Shown: piece by piece, positions 37,936 through 48,074 of the stretch | Numbering within the stretch: position 1 is the stretch's first letter | Layout: each line of letters starts with the position of its first letter | Assembly: GCA_030525745.1 (NCBI GenBank) | Contig: JAUNED010000007.1 | Location: 1-64,000, forward strand | Reading direction: 5' to 3' | DNA length: 64,000 bases | Origin: Lonepinella koalarum | GTDB lineage: Bacteria; Pseudomonadota; Gammaproteobacteria; Enterobacterales; Pasteurellaceae | Translations under genes and position numbers: made by a program | Notes under the pieces: model-generated | Told to the model about the DNA's origin: nothing | Database searches by the model: none | Seen by the model: the letters and a program-made list of their open reading frames with translations, nothing else

Positions 37936-38874
37936 ATGCGAGAACCTCGATTTTCTGATTTTGCTCTTGCCGAACTCAAACCTTTTGCCGAGCAATTTCC
38001 AATTCAATATACCCACGGAAAACGGCATTGCCGTTTAGCCTATCGTCATTTTACCCAACCGCAAAAAGCAGAAAAATTAGTCATTTTAGTGAATGGTCGA
38101 GCGGAAAATCTCTTGAAATGGACAGAAGTCGCCTATGATTTTTATCAACAAGGCTATGATATTTTAGCCTTTGATCACAGAGGACAAGGCTATTCTCAAC
38201 GTTTACTGAAAGACCGGCAAAAAGGCTATATTGATGAATTTCGTTTTTATGCCGATGATATGGCGAAAATTATTGAAAAAGTAACCGCACTTTCACCTTA
38301 TCAAAAGCAATTTTTAGTTTCCCATTCTCTTGGTGGCCTGATTTCAAGCTTTTATTTGGCAAATTATGATCATCAAATACAAAAAGCAGTGTTTTCTGCA
38401 CCGCTCTTTGAAATGCCGTTAAAACAACCGCTTCGTGATGAATTTCTCATCAATTTAATGATATTATTCGGGCAAGGTGAGCGTTACGTATTTGGTAAAA
38501 CTGCCTATAAACCGGCAGATCTGGATAACAACGAACTCAGTTTTTGCCGTACGCGGATGAAATGGATGAATCGTATTAACCGCAAATATCCCGAATTACA
38601 TTTAGGCGGCCCGACTTTTCGTTGGGCACACTTATGTTTGAATGCCACAAAACAGCTAACTTATATTCTACCGAGAATTGAAATACCGGTGTTAATTCTG
38701 CAAGCCGAAAGAGAAAAAATTGTCTCCAACAAAAACCTCGAAAAATTGACCGCACTTTTGCCACAAGGCAAATCGGAAACTGTTCCGCAAGCGAAGCACG
38801 AGATTTTGTTTGAACGGGATAGCTTACGACATCAAGTTTTCGAGCAAATTTTTCAATTTTTTAACTCAAAATAG
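37936..38874 (+). CDS. pldB: Lysophospholipase L2 (alpha/beta hydrolase)
   Basis: The ~312-residue protein is an alpha/beta hydrolase with the nucleophile motif V-S-H-S-L-G-G near residue 134. The family acid lies in the C-terminal third, and H in Q-A-K-H-E-I near the end. E. coli PldB hydrolyses lysophospholipids at the inner membrane. ATG 37936 is preferred over a TTG seven codons upstream, which lies in the terminator. The next gene begins 7 nt after its stop, so the two are probably cotranscribed. Confidence 0.85.
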   Translation: MREPRFSDFALAELKPFAEQFPIQYTHGKRHCRLAYRHFTQPQKAEKLVILVNGRAENLLKWTEVAYDFYQQGYDILAFDHRGQGYSQRLLKDRQKGYIDEFRFYADDMAKIIEKVTALSPYQKQFLVSHSLGGLISSFYLANYDHQIQKAVFSAPLFEMPLKQPLRDEFLINLMILFGQGERYVFGKTAYKPADLDNNELSFCRTRMKWMNRINRKYPELHLGGPTFRWAHLCLNATKQLTYILPRIEIPVLILQAEREKIVSNKNLEKLTALLPQGKSETVPQAKHEILFERDSLRHQVFEQIFQFFNSK

Positions 38875-38881
38875 TGAAATA

Positions 38882-40843
38882 ATGCAACACAAAGATCCTC
38901 ATCAAACCAATTTACCCCATTTTATTGGGCAACAAATTGAACAGCAAAATGCCTTTGAATTGCTCAATGGGATTTGTCAATGGCTCCGCCTAGTCAGCCC
39001 GAAAGAAGCAAAGCATCGCTTCACATTACTGATTACAACCCTATCCGAAAATCCTTCGCTCAGCGAACAAGCAGCTACCCTGTTAGCTCGTTGGTTGTGT
39101 GGCTTGCGTTTATACCCGTTATTTGTCAGCACAGGTATTCTTGGGCGAGAAGGATTTAGCAACGCATTTAAAACCCGTTTATACGATAAATTTAATCCTG
39201 CTTTTAAGGATAAAAATGACCTTCGAGATGTGTTTTACTTGTTATTTAAAGACACAGATGATGAAAAATGGATTCAAGCTATTTCACTGCAAGATTGGCG
39301 AAAATGCTTTAATCTTTTGGCTAAATATACCCCGATTGCTGAACGTGAGCGTTTATTTTCTCATCTTCGCCAAGAAGGTTTTTTCGCTATTGAAATGCTC
39401 TCCATTTGGATTGCTGCAGAGGATTTAGAACCCGAATTAATGCGGTTGGATCCGATTTTATTAGATCGCGATTCACCATTTCTTGCCCTACAACGTGAAG
39501 TCTCACACTTTGTAAATGCACATCGTCAAAATCAGCCATTTGCACAAGCTCATTTAGAGGTGATGTATTCACAAAGTTTAGCATTGATTGAACATTTGAG
39601 TAAAAAAGGAGCCGGTGAAGGTTCGTCGTTAGCAGTAGCTCATTTATTGGAACGATTAAAACAAAGTCTGGAACGTCTTGACTTGCTATTACATATTTTT
39701 GCCAAGCCCAATTTAGCCTTTTCTCATTTACTTCATTTGACCGGTGAAATTGCAATTTCCGCTATTCATCAACATAGTCTGAGCGATTTAGTCAAACAAA
39801 GTGTTGGAATGCTTTCCCGTACGATTACACAACATACCAGCGACCACGGAGAACACTATATTACCCGCAATTCTAAAGAATACTTTTCAATGTTTTTCTC
39901 TGCAGCCGGTGGGGGCGTATTGATCGCCTTAATGGCATTGTTGAAAATTTATTTAGGTACGCAAATTGATGATAAAATTTGGAAAGGGCTAGCAGAAGGG
40001 CTAAATTATGGCTTAGGCTTTACACTCATTTTTATGCTCCATTGCACTGTCGCTACCAAGCAGCCTGCAATGACTGCAGCACGTTTTGCCGAAGCCGTTG
40101 AACGCAACCCTCAAGGACGAAATATGAAATTAGCACAATTGCTGATCGATGTATTTCGTTCACAAAGTGTTGCAGTGCTCGGTAATGTGATGATTGCTAT
40201 TGGTGTTGCTGCATTAATTTCACATTATTATTTTCAATATTTTGGCTCGCCACTCTTGAATCAGGATAATATCGCCTATCAACTTTCCTCTATTGACCCC
40301 ACTAAAGGAACATTGTGGTACGCCGCCATTGCCGGATTTTGGCTCTTTTTATCGGGCATTATTTCAGGTTACTTTGATAATCGTAGCAATTATCTCAACA
40401 CCAGAATGCGACTACGCCAGCACCCTTGCCTTAAACAGATAATGACTGAAAAATGCCGTGTCCGTTTCGCTGACTATATTCACGACAACTATGGCTCAAT
40501 TATGGGCAATTTGTCCTTTGGTATGTTACTGGGTATGACTGGTGTTGTCGGTTATTTACTTTCCTTACCATTGGACATTCGCCACGTTGCATTTTCCTCT
40601 GCAAATGTAGGTTACGCAGTCGTCAGCGGAAACTTAGACTGGACAGTGTTTTGGCAAAGTTTAAGCTTCGTATTATTAATTGGTTTAGTCAATTTAATCG
40701 TCAGCTTCTCTCTCACACTTTGGCTGGCACTGCCTTCCTTAAATGCTAAAATTGATAGCTGGTGTGACATTTTAGTTTGTGTTTTCAAAATCTTACGCCA
40801 AAAACCTCTCAGTTTATTCCTGCCAATTCAACTTAATAAATAA
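38882..40843 (+). CDS. PF10136-type membrane protein, annotated elsewhere as site-specific recombinase
   Basis: From ATG 38882 the protein has ~653 residues. The first half (about 1-320) is soluble and helical, with E-x-x-L-x-R-L-D repeats. The second half has six or more hydrophobic spans (e.g. near 350-370, 400-415, 460-480, 515-535, 570-595, 625-650). This matches the SpecificRecomb family (named from gonococcal Gcr). I see no recombinase catalytic motif, and the polytopic membrane layout makes that name doubtful. The near-contact with pldB suggests an envelope or phospholipid role. Confidence 0.75.
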   Translation: MQHKDPHQTNLPHFIGQQIEQQNAFELLNGICQWLRLVSPKEAKHRFTLLITTLSENPSLSEQAATLLARWLCGLRLYPLFVSTGILGREGFSNAFKTRLYDKFNPAFKDKNDLRDVFYLLFKDTDDEKWIQAISLQDWRKCFNLLAKYTPIAERERLFSHLRQEGFFAIEMLSIWIAAEDLEPELMRLDPILLDRDSPFLALQREVSHFVNAHRQNQPFAQAHLEVMYSQSLALIEHLSKKGAGEGSSLAVAHLLERLKQSLERLDLLLHIFAKPNLAFSHLLHLTGEIAISAIHQHSLSDLVKQSVGMLSRTITQHTSDHGEHYITRNSKEYFSMFFSAAGGGVLIALMALLKIYLGTQIDDKIWKGLAEGLNYGLGFTLIFMLHCTVATKQPAMTAARFAEAVERNPQGRNMKLAQLLIDVFRSQSVAVLGNVMIAIGVAALISHYYFQYFGSPLLNQDNIAYQLSSIDPTKGTLWYAAIAGFWLFLSGIISGYFDNRSNYLNTRMRLRQHPCLKQIMTEKCRVRFADYIHDNYGSIMGNLSFGMLLGMTGVVGYLLSLPLDIRHVAFSSANVGYAVVSGNLDWTVFWQSLSFVLLIGLVNLIVSFSLTLWLALPSLNAKIDSWCDILVCVFKILRQKPLSLFLPIQLNK

Positions 40844-40845
40844 TA

Positions 40846-40886
40846 AAAAGTGCGATCAAAACTTTCACAATTTTGACCGCACTTTT
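40846..40886. terminator. USS-dyad terminator between convergent genes
   Basis: AAAAGTGCGATCAAAA faces TTTTGACCGCACTTTT with one A:C mismatch, because the left arm is a mutated USS. It can serve both the PF10136 gene and tkt. Confidence 0.75.
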
Positions 40887-40907
40887 GCGTTTATTTAAGT
40901 AAAAAGA

Positions 40908-42911
40908 TTATAAAATTTCTTTTGCTTTTGCTACCACATTTTCTACGGTAAAGCCGAAAAGTTTAAATAATTGATCAGCCGGCGCGGATTCACCGAAACT
41001 GTTCATACCAACAATACGCCCGTCAAAACCAACATATTTGTACCAGAAATCAGAAATTTGAGCTTCAATAGCTACGCGTTTTGTCACATGGCGTGGTAAC
41101 ACACTCTCACGATAAGCTACATCTTGTTTATCAAAGACGTTGGTACTTGGCATAGAAACAACACGCACTTTTTTACCTTCCGCTGCTAGCACTTCTGCTG
41201 CATTCATAGCTAATTCAACTTCAGAGCCCGTCGCAATTAAAATTAAGCCCGGATTGTTACAACCACAATCACGCAAAATATAACCACCACGTGCTACATT
41301 CGCCAATTGTTCGGCTGTACGCGCTTGTTGAGCTAAATTTTGGCGAGTGAAAATAAGTGCACTTGGGCCATCTTGACGTTCCACTGCGGCTTTCCAAGCA
41401 ACTGCAGATTCCACTTGGTCCGCCGGTCGCCATGTTTCTAAATTTGGAATTAAACGTAAAGAAGCAGTTTGTTCTACAGGTTGATGGGTTGGACCGTCCT
41501 CACCTAAACCGATGGAATCGTGAGTATAAACAAATAAGGAGCGTTGCTTCATCAAGGCAGCCATACGCACTGCATTGTGTGCATATTCGTAGAACATTAA
41601 GAATGTTGCTCCGTAAGGAATGAAACCTCCATGCAAGGCAATACCGTTCATAATTGCAGACATACCGAATTCACGTACACCATAATTAATATAGTTACCA
41701 TCTACATTTTCAGTAGCGCGAATGGGTTTAGAGCCTGACCATAAAGTTAAGTTTGAGCTTGCCAAGTCGGCAGAACCACCAATAAATTCAGGTAAAATAT
41801 GAGCATAAGCTTCAATTGCGTTTTGTGATGCTTTACGGCTTGCAATAGATGCAGGATTTGCCTGTAATTTTTCAATGAAAGCTTGGCTTTCTGCTGCCCA
41901 ATTAGCCGGTAGTTCTCCTGCAGTACGACGTTTAAATTCTGCGGCTAATTCAGGATAAGCTTTTTCATAAGCTGCAAATTTATCATTCCAAGCTTGTTCT
42001 GCTTTTGAGCCTGCAGCTTTTGCATCCCATTCCGCATAGATGTCTGCTGGAATTTCAAATGGGGCATAATCCCAATTTAAGGCTTGACGGGTTAAGGTGA
42101 TTTCTTCATCACCTAAAGGTGCTCCGTGACAGTCGTGGGATGCAGATTTATTTGGTGAACCGTAGCCGATAATGGTTTTACAGATAATTAGTGTCGGTTT
42201 GTTTTTTTCCGCTTGTGCTAATTTTGTGGCTTCTGCAATTTGTGCCGGATTATGGCCATCCACATCAGCAATCACATGCCAACCATAAGATTCAAAACGT
42301 TGTTTGGTATTATCGGTGAACCAACCATCAACGTGACCGTCAATGGAAATATTGTTGTCATCATAGTAAGCAATTAATTTACCCAAACCTAATGTGCCGG
42401 CTAAAGAGCAGGCTTCGTGAGAAATGCCCTCCATTAAACAACCGTCACCTAAGAAAACATAGGTATAGTGATCCACAATATCATAGCCTTCACGGTTAAA
42501 TTGTGCGGCCAAGGTTTTTTCTGCAATCGCCATACCTACTGCATTGGTGATCCCTTGCCCTAAGGGACCTGTCGTGGTTTCTACACCGGGCGCATACCCA
42601 TATTCAGGGTGGCCCGGCGTTTTGGAATGTAATTGGCGGAAATTTTTTAAATCGTCAATAGATAAATCATAGCCTGTTAAATGTAATAAGCTATAAATCA
42701 ACATAGAGCCATGACCGTTAGATAGTACAAAACGGTCACGATCCGCCCATTTAGGATTACTCGGATTATGTTTTAAAAAACCTCGCCATAATACTTCTGC
42801 AATATCTGCCATTCCCATTGGCGCTCCCGGGTGGCCGGATTTTGCTTTTTGCACGGCATCCATACTTAAAAATCGGATTGCGTTAGCTAATTTTTGTTGA
42901 GTTGCCATCAT
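40908..42911 (-). CDS. tktA: Transketolase
   Basis: Transketolase (about 667 residues) moves two-carbon units between sugar phosphates in the non-oxidative pentose phosphate pathway. The TPP/Mg motif [13 protein letters not shown] is near residue 156. [15 protein letters not shown] near 462 is the pyrimidine-domain signature. Two consecutive ATG codons follow an AGGAG site, so the start is 42911 or 42908. Confidence 0.97.
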   Translation of the reverse strand: MMATQQKLANAIRFLSMDAVQKAKSGHPGAPMGMADIAEVLWRGFLKHNPSNPKWADRDRFVLSNGHGSMLIYSLLHLTGYDLSIDDLKNFRQLHSKTPGHPEYGYAPGVETTTGPLGQGITNAVGMAIAEKTLAAQFNREGYDIVDHYTYVFLGDGCLMEGISHEACSLAGTLGLGKLIAYYDDNNISIDGHVDGWFTDNTKQRFESYGWHVIADVDGHNPAQIAEATKLAQAEKNKPTLIICKTIIGYGSPNKSASHDCHGAPLGDEEITLTRQALNWDYAPFEIPADIYAEWDAKAAGSKAEQAWNDKFAAYEKAYPELAAEFKRRTAGELPANWAAESQAFIEKLQANPASIASRKASQNAIEAYAHILPEFIGGSADLASSNLTLWSGSKPIRATENVDGNYINYGVREFGMSAIMNGIALHGGFIPYGATFLMFYEYAHNAVRMAALMKQRSLFVYTHDSIGLGEDGPTHQPVEQTASLRLIPNLETWRPADQVESAVAWKAAVERQDGPSALIFTRQNLAQQARTAEQLANVARGGYILRDCGCNNPGLILIATGSEVELAMNAAEVLAAEGKKVRVVSMPSTNVFDKQDVAYRESVLPRHVTKRVAIEAQISDFWYKYVGFDGRIVGMNSFGESAPADQLFKLFGFTVENVVAKAKEIL

Positions 42912-42984
42912 TTTTCTCCTGATTGATGATTTAAATTATTAAATAAATTATTTTACCTCAGTTTTCAGTGCCTGTAGATTAAAT

Positions 42985-44037
42985 TTATTCTGCATTAGGC
43001 CAAGAATTTACGACCGCTTTAACCAAAGTGGCTAATGGAATTGCAAAAAACACACCCCAAAATCCCCAAAGTCCGCCAAAAATTAGTACGGCAACAATAA
43101 TCGTCAATGGGTGTAAATTAACTGCTTCGGAAAAAAGGAAAGGAACAAGTACATTGCCATCTAAAATTTGGCTAATAACGAATGCAATAACAATATACCA
43201 AAAATTTGAATGATCACCGAATTGGAAAAAAGCCACCAATACTACAGGAATACTCACTAACACTGCGCCAACATAAGGCACGAGTACTGAAAATCCCACT
43301 GCAACAGCTAATAATAAGGCATAATTTAACCCTAAAATCAAAAAAATGGCGTAAGTAACTACCGTAACAATGACAATTTCTAAGACTTTACCACGAATAT
43401 AGTTTGCAATTTGTTGTTGCATTTCAAGCCATACTTGGGTGGCTAATAAGCGGTTTTTAGGTAAAAAGCGACTAATATATTGACCTAATTCTTGTTGATC
43501 TTTAAGTAAGAAAAACATCATTAGAGGAACTAGAAAAGCATAAATACCTAAAGTAACGAGATTAATCAATGAACTCAGTGATAATTTCACAACCGATTCA
43601 CCTGCACCGAGAATTTTTATCCGTAACGAACCGAAGAAGGAATCTACCATTTGATAATCAACTAACGTAGGATAATTTTCAGGCAATGCCAATACCCATT
43701 CGTGAAGCCGATTAAACATTGTCGGTAAATCAGACATCAAGCGAATCCCTTGCGTTAAAAGGTTAGGTAATAATACAAACACAATAACCAACATGAGGCT
43801 GATAAATACAGTGAGCATTATTGTAATAGACAATAAACGAGGCAAGTGTAGTTTTTCTGTTAAAAGGCGACAAGGAATATTTAATAGATAGGATAGCACA
43901 ATGGCAATCAGCAAAGGAGCAATCAAATCACTGAAAAAATAGATTGCGACAAAACCAAATAATAAAATTGCGGCTAAACCCATAGCTTGAGGATCACTAA
44001 AACGGCGAATATACCAGCTTCTCAGCATTTCAAACAT
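42985..44037 (-). CDS. AI-2E family (PerM-like) transporter
   Basis: From ATG 44037 (M-F-E-M-L-R-S-W-Y) the protein has ~350 residues with about eight spans, in the PerM/YdiK/TqsA family. It has typical late motifs G-x-x-V-P-Y-V-G-A-V and D-G-N-V-L-V-P. A further 86 residues readable upstream would cross the arfA promoter region, so that extension is rejected. Family members export autoinducer-2 or exchange Na+/H+; which one applies here is unknown. Confidence 0.85.
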   Translation of the reverse strand: MFEMLRSWYIRRFSDPQAMGLAAILLFGFVAIYFFSDLIAPLLIAIVLSYLLNIPCRLLTEKLHLPRLLSITIMLTVFISLMLVIVFVLLPNLLTQGIRLMSDLPTMFNRLHEWVLALPENYPTLVDYQMVDSFFGSLRIKILGAGESVVKLSLSSLINLVTLGIYAFLVPLMMFFLLKDQQELGQYISRFLPKNRLLATQVWLEMQQQIANYIRGKVLEIVIVTVVTYAIFLILGLNYALLLAVAVGFSVLVPYVGAVLVSIPVVLVAFFQFGDHSNFWYIVIAFVISQILDGNVLVPFLFSEAVNLHPLTIIVAVLIFGGLWGFWGVFFAIPLATLVKAVVNSWPNAE

Positions 44038-44179
44038 AATTTTCCCTCGATACCTGATTTTCCTCCGATTATAATCTCCTTTTCGAGTAAAGAAAACACG
44101 CCTCAAAGATTTTGTAATTTCGCCCGAAGCCCTTATAATGAAGCAACACATTTTGTGTATTACAAATAAGGAAACAATA

Positions 44180-44377
44180 ATGAAAAATGAAATACAACCC
44201 CGATATCGGCATAATAAAGGCATCATCAAAGATAATGCAATTAATGCATTATTACATGATAACTTATTTCGCCAACGCATTGAGCGTAACCACAAAGGTA
44301 AAGGTAGTTATCGCCGTAAACCGAAACATGTCGGTCATTGGCTGGAAAAGCCCGATTATAAAACTTTAGCACACTGA
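44180..44377 (+). CDS. arfA: Alternative ribosome-rescue factor A
   Basis: This 65-codon gene contains [19 protein letters not shown], then [16 protein letters not shown]. These are the conserved ArfA core and basic tail. ArfA recruits release factor 2 to stalled ribosomes when tmRNA is insufficient. The last nine codons form the 5' arm of a strong hairpin, and the stop codon lies in its loop, so most mRNA is expected to end before the stop. ATG 44180 follows AAGGAAACA; a longer frame from 44138 is rejected. Confidence 0.93.
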   Translation: MKNEIQPRYRHNKGIIKDNAINALLHDNLFRQRIERNHKGKGSYRRKPKHVGHWLEKPDYKTLAH

Positions 44378-44397
44378 ACTTTTATAATCGGGTTTTT
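44351..44397 (+). terminator. Hairpin spanning the arfA stop codon
   Basis: CCCGATTATAAAA (44351-44363), inside the coding region, pairs with TTTTATAATCGGG (44380-44392). The TGA (44375-44377) lies in the 16-nt loop and TTTTT follows. It can act as terminator and as an RNase III target, giving non-stop arfA mRNA. Confidence 0.88.
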
Positions 44398-44434
44398 AAT
44401 AAATAATATAAATCAATTAAAACAAGAGGTTATG

Positions 44435-44728
44435 ATGTCTAAACAAACACAATTGCTATACAGTAACAACTGGAATGTGCGAATTAGCGATCCCGGAGAA
44501 GAAGGGGCAAGCAGCCATTTTTTTGAAACCATTTATATCACCCTCGAGGCTCATATTGATGACGGGCAAGTCAAATATGAATTTATCCGCAAAGTGGAAA
44601 ATGAAGTCAAAATTAACCGCACTTTTAGTGAGTTAGATGAATTATTCAAATTTTTATCCGATTATTTAGATGCTGTTTCTTTAGGTAACTTAGGCGTAAA
44701 AATCGGTCAATTAGGTCTAGCAAAATAA
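44435..44728 (+). CDS. Small conserved protein of unknown function (DUF5377-like)
   Basis: The protein has 97-98 residues (two adjacent Met codons) and an AAGAGG site upstream. It is acidic and soluble with no signal or membrane segment. The pattern is beta-rich at the start, then [11 protein letters not shown] and a helical C-terminus [13 protein letters not shown] associate it with a Pasteurellaceae-restricted family, possibly DUF5377, from memory only. It ends 1 nt before the dusA GTG, so the two are coupled. No function can be assigned. Confidence 0.65.
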   Translation: MSKQTQLLYSNNWNVRISDPGEEGASSHFFETIYITLEAHIDDGQVKYEFIRKVENEVKINRTFSELDELFKFLSDYLDAVSLGNLGVKIGQLGLAK

Positions 44729-44729
44729 C

Positions 44730-45722
44730 GTGTCAAAGCTCAATCAAAACCCACCGCACTTTTATCGTGGACGTTTTTCCGTTGCACCAATGTTGGATTG
44801 GACAACACGCCATTGTCGCTATTTTCATCGTCAGTTTAGCCGCAATGCTTTACTTTACACGGAAATGGTCACAACACAGGCAATTATTCATGCTAAATAT
44901 GACCATTTAGACTTTGATACTACAGAACAGCCCGTTGCCTTGCAGCTAGGTGGTAGCGATCCTGCCCAACTAAAACATTGTGCCAAATTAGCAGAACAAC
45001 GGGGCTATAATGAAATCAATTTAAACGTAGGCTGTCCGTCAGATCGCGTACAAAACGGCATGTTTGGAGCCTGCTTAATGGCTAACGCAGATTTAGTGGC
45101 GGAATGTGTTGCAGAAATGCAAAGTGCGGTCAGTATTCCTGTCACCGTAAAAACCCGTATTGGCATTGATGATTTAGACAGTTACGATTTTCTCTGCCAT
45201 TTTGTTGAAAAAGTCAGTCAAGCAGGTTGTAACGAATGGATCATCCACGCACGTAAAGCTTGGCTTTCAGGCTTAAGCCCTAAACAAAACCGAGAAATCC
45301 CTCCTTTAGATTATGAGCGGGTATATCAACTTAAACGTGATTTTCCCCATCTTTGGATCAGTATTAACGGTGGAATCAAAACGATCTCCGAAATACAACA
45401 CCATCTACAGTATGTCGATGGTGTCATGGTTGGGCGAGAAGCATATCAAAATCCCTCATTGCTAGGCTGGATCGATCAAACATTATTTGATCCAACATCT
45501 CCTATTATCACTGCCAGACAAGCCTTGGAATCCCTATTCCCTTACATCGAAGCCCAGTTGAGCCAAGGTGTCTATCTCAATCATATCGCCAGACATATTC
45601 TCGGCGCATTCCAACAATGTAAAGGGGCGAGACAGTGGCGACGCTATCTCAGTGAACATGCTTGTAAGCCCGGAGCTGGCATTGAAATAGTTGAAACAGC
45701 ATTAAGCTTTATTGAAGAATAA
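44730..45722 (+). CDS. dusA: tRNA-dihydrouridine(20/20a) synthase
   Basis: DusA (330 residues, GTG start) reduces U20/U20a in the tRNA D-loop using FMN. Family motifs are [14 protein letters not shown] near residue 17 and [19 protein letters not shown] near 100 (catalytic Cys). [13 protein letters not shown] is near 175. The phenylalanine/tyrosine pattern fits DusA rather than DusB or DusC. Confidence 0.94.
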   Translation: MSKLNQNPPHFYRGRFSVAPMLDWTTRHCRYFHRQFSRNALLYTEMVTTQAIIHAKYDHLDFDTTEQPVALQLGGSDPAQLKHCAKLAEQRGYNEINLNVGCPSDRVQNGMFGACLMANADLVAECVAEMQSAVSIPVTVKTRIGIDDLDSYDFLCHFVEKVSQAGCNEWIIHARKAWLSGLSPKQNREIPPLDYERVYQLKRDFPHLWISINGGIKTISEIQHHLQYVDGVMVGREAYQNPSLLGWIDQTLFDPTSPIITARQALESLFPYIEAQLSQGVYLNHIARHILGAFQQCKGARQWRRYLSEHACKPGAGIEIVETALSFIEE

Positions 45723-45786
45723 AGCTCGTCAGAGTGCGTTTTATCATTTATAACCATAAATTTTTACTTAGTTTTAGGAGGAAAAA

Positions 45787-47640
45787 ATGGCCGCAGAAGG
45801 GGCAAGCCAATTAGTGAATGTTGTCACACTGTTAAGTGCGGCAGTTATTGCCGTTCCCTTATTTAAAAAATTGGGGCTAGGCTCGGTATTAGGCTATTTG
45901 GCCGCAGGATTAGCGGTTGGGCCCTTTGGGTTGAAGCTCTTTAGTGATCCACAGGCTATTATTCATCTTGCCGAGTTGGGCGTAGTGATGTTTTTATTTA
46001 TTATCGGCTTGGAAATGAAGCCCTCCCACTTATGGGGACTACGCAGGCAGATTTTTGGGCTAGGTAGCGCACAGGTGATTTTAAGCGCTATTTTATTAAC
46101 CGGAGTAGGATTATTACTTGGCTTTCCGTGGCAAGTAGCCTTTGTTGGTGCTAGTGGTTTTGTACTAACATCCACAGCAATTGTCATGCAAGTGCTCAGC
46201 GAACGAGGTGATATCGCTTCCTATCGTGGCCAAAAAATGATCTCTATCTTGCTGTTTGAAGATTTATTAATTGTTCCTCTTTTAGCCATTGTCACCTTTT
46301 TAGCACCTAATGATCCGACAAATACCGAGCTTGCCAAGCCTATTTGGCAACAAATCGGCATTGCCGGCTTATCTGTTGCCGCATTGGTTATAAGTGGCAT
46401 TTGGTTACTTAACCCATTGTTTAAAATGCTGGCAAAAACGAAACTCCGTGAAATGATGACGGCTGCGGCATTATTAGTTGTATTGGGATCTGCATTATTA
46501 ATGGAAGCCGGTGGGCTATCCATGGCAATGGGTGCATTTACTGCCGGCGTACTATTATCGGAGTCTAGCTTTCGCCATCAATTAGAAGCAGATATTGAAC
46601 CTTTTCGTGGGTTATTATTAGGATTGTTCTTCCTTGGTGTAGGCATGGCATTAGATCTTGCATTGGTATGGCAAAACTGGCAATTTATTTTAACTACCGT
46701 AATTGCATTGATTGTCGTTAAATCTATTTGCATTTACATCGTGGCACGTTTGGCTAACAGCACTCGTCTAAATGCGATGGATCGTGCTGTTCTTATGGCT
46801 CAAGGCGGTGAATTTGCTTTTGTTTTATATTCTGCGGCTGCGTCTCAGGGAGTCATTGACGCTCAAACAAATGCCAGTCTGACAGCTATTGTGGTACTGT
46901 CTATGGTACTTACGCCCTTTTCATTAATTATTCACAACAACTATATCGTACCACTTTTCAAAACAGGTACAGAAGAGCGACAAGCAGATCATATTGAAGA
47001 GCAACGCCCGATCATCCTAATTGGTATTGGACGATTCGGGCAAATTGTAAATCATTTGCTGACTATGGTAGGCCACCATGCCACTGTCATTGACCAAGAT
47101 GCCAAAATGGTGGAAAACCTCAAAGATTATGGTGTAAAAAGTTATTATGGCAACGCTTCACGCCCAGAATTATTGCACACTGCAGGTATTGAAACAGCAG
47201 AGTTGCTGATTGTGGCTATAAATAACAAACAACAAACTACACATATTGTCGAATTGGCTCGTAAAATGAACCCCAATATCAAAATTATAGCTCGTGCTCA
47301 TGACCGTCCCCACGTTTTCGAACTGTTCAAAGCCGGAGCAGATAAGCAAGTTCGAGAGACCTTTGACTCCGCTGTGCGTATGGGAAAATTAGCATTGCGA
47401 CAGCTAGGTATGGATAAAGATCTCTCCGATGAAATCGGACATACTTATTTCAAACGAGATCGCCATCGTGTCAAATTAATGGCTGAAATGTATGATCCAA
47501 GTTTAGATATGTTCCAAAATAAAGAAATGATTCGCGTAGCATTGGAAGAAGATCAAGAAACTATGCGTGCGATTCAAGAAATTTTGGAACGGGATCGGAC
47601 CGAACATCCCGATTATCACGAGCATTCTCAGCACCCATAA
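45787..47640 (+). CDS. kefC: Kef-type K+/H+ antiporter (CPA2 family)
   Basis: This 617-residue protein has an N-terminal membrane domain of about 12 spans (to ~385). A cytosolic RCK/TrkA-N domain follows, starting R-P-I-I-L-I-G-I-G-R-F-G-Q near residue 405 (NAD-binding GxGxxG). The transport domain has the antiporter-like F-L-F-I-I-G-L-E-M-K-P and G-G-E-F-A-F-V-L. It resembles the KefB/KefC glutathione-gated efflux systems that protect from electrophiles. No KefF/G ancillary gene is adjacent, so kefC versus kefB or YbaL is not settled. Confidence 0.82.
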   Translation: MAAEGASQLVNVVTLLSAAVIAVPLFKKLGLGSVLGYLAAGLAVGPFGLKLFSDPQAIIHLAELGVVMFLFIIGLEMKPSHLWGLRRQIFGLGSAQVILSAILLTGVGLLLGFPWQVAFVGASGFVLTSTAIVMQVLSERGDIASYRGQKMISILLFEDLLIVPLLAIVTFLAPNDPTNTELAKPIWQQIGIAGLSVAALVISGIWLLNPLFKMLAKTKLREMMTAAALLVVLGSALLMEAGGLSMAMGAFTAGVLLSESSFRHQLEADIEPFRGLLLGLFFLGVGMALDLALVWQNWQFILTTVIALIVVKSICIYIVARLANSTRLNAMDRAVLMAQGGEFAFVLYSAAASQGVIDAQTNASLTAIVVLSMVLTPFSLIIHNNYIVPLFKTGTEERQADHIEEQRPIILIGIGRFGQIVNHLLTMVGHHATVIDQDAKMVENLKDYGVKSYYGNASRPELLHTAGIETAELLIVAINNKQQTTHIVELARKMNPNIKIIARAHDRPHVFELFKAGADKQVRETFDSAVRMGKLALRQLGMDKDLSDEIGHTYFKRDRHRVKLMAEMYDPSLDMFQNKEMIRVALEEDQETMRAIQEILERDRTEHPDYHEHSQHP

Positions 47641-47644
47641 AGAA

Positions 47645-47677
47645 TAAAAAGTGCGGTCAAAACGACCGCACTTTTTT
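47645..47677. terminator. USS-dyad terminator between kef and oapB
   Basis: AAAAAGTGCGGTC-AAAAC-GACCGCACTTTTTT, perfect arms with T/A tracts on both sides, between convergent genes. Confidence 0.85.
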
Positions 47678-47695
47678 CACACCTAAAACTGATCA

Positions 47696-48064
47696 TTATT
47701 GCCTAATACACTTCTCAGCTAATACTGCACCAACACTGGTAGTCAATCGAGCATCTTCTCCCTGTTCCAACCATTGCCAATGAATATTGGTGTATTTTTT
47801 GCCTTTTTCTGAAACTGTAGAAATCAGCTTCTCTGTCACATTATTAAAGGTGAGTTGAATACTCTTTGTTGTTTTTGCTGTTTTACTTTTCTTCACAGTG
47901 CGTACAACTCGGATTTCTTTACCTTCTTCACAACGATACATCACCGCACTACCAAGCTGAGATGTCGTTGGTGTTTCCACTAATTTTACATGACTTGGTG
48001 GCGGAGGCTCAGCCACACAAGCGACTAAAACAAAGGCACTAAGAAAACAACATTTTTTATTCAA
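47696..48064 (-). CDS. oapB: OapB-position lipoprotein with MliC/PliC-like domain
   Basis: Starting at TTG 48064 (AAGGG eight bases upstream) the protein has 122 residues. It has a lipoprotein signal M-N-K-K-C-C-F-L-S-A-F-V-L-V-A-C (Cys 16). The mature part has Y-R-C-E-E-G-K-E near its start, a Y-x-x-I-H-W-Q-W-L-E-Q-G-E-D-A-R-L stretch, and a final A-E-K-C. This spacing resembles MliC/PliC lysozyme inhibitors. The gene lies 11 nt after oapA, the position of oapB in H. influenzae, from which the symbol is taken. The MliC link is motif-based inference. Confidence 0.6.
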   Translation of the reverse strand: MNKKCCFLSAFVLVACVAEPPPPSHVKLVETPTTSQLGSAVMYRCEEGKEIRVVRTVKKSKTAKTTKSIQLTFNNVTEKLISTVSEKGKKYTNIHWQWLEQGEDARLTTSVGAVLAEKCIRQ

Positions 48065-48074
48065 AATCAAACCC

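Noticed and set aside
42985..44295. A 436-residue reading for the AI-2E family protein
   Set aside because: The first 86 residues are unlike the family, and the family start at 44037 fits.
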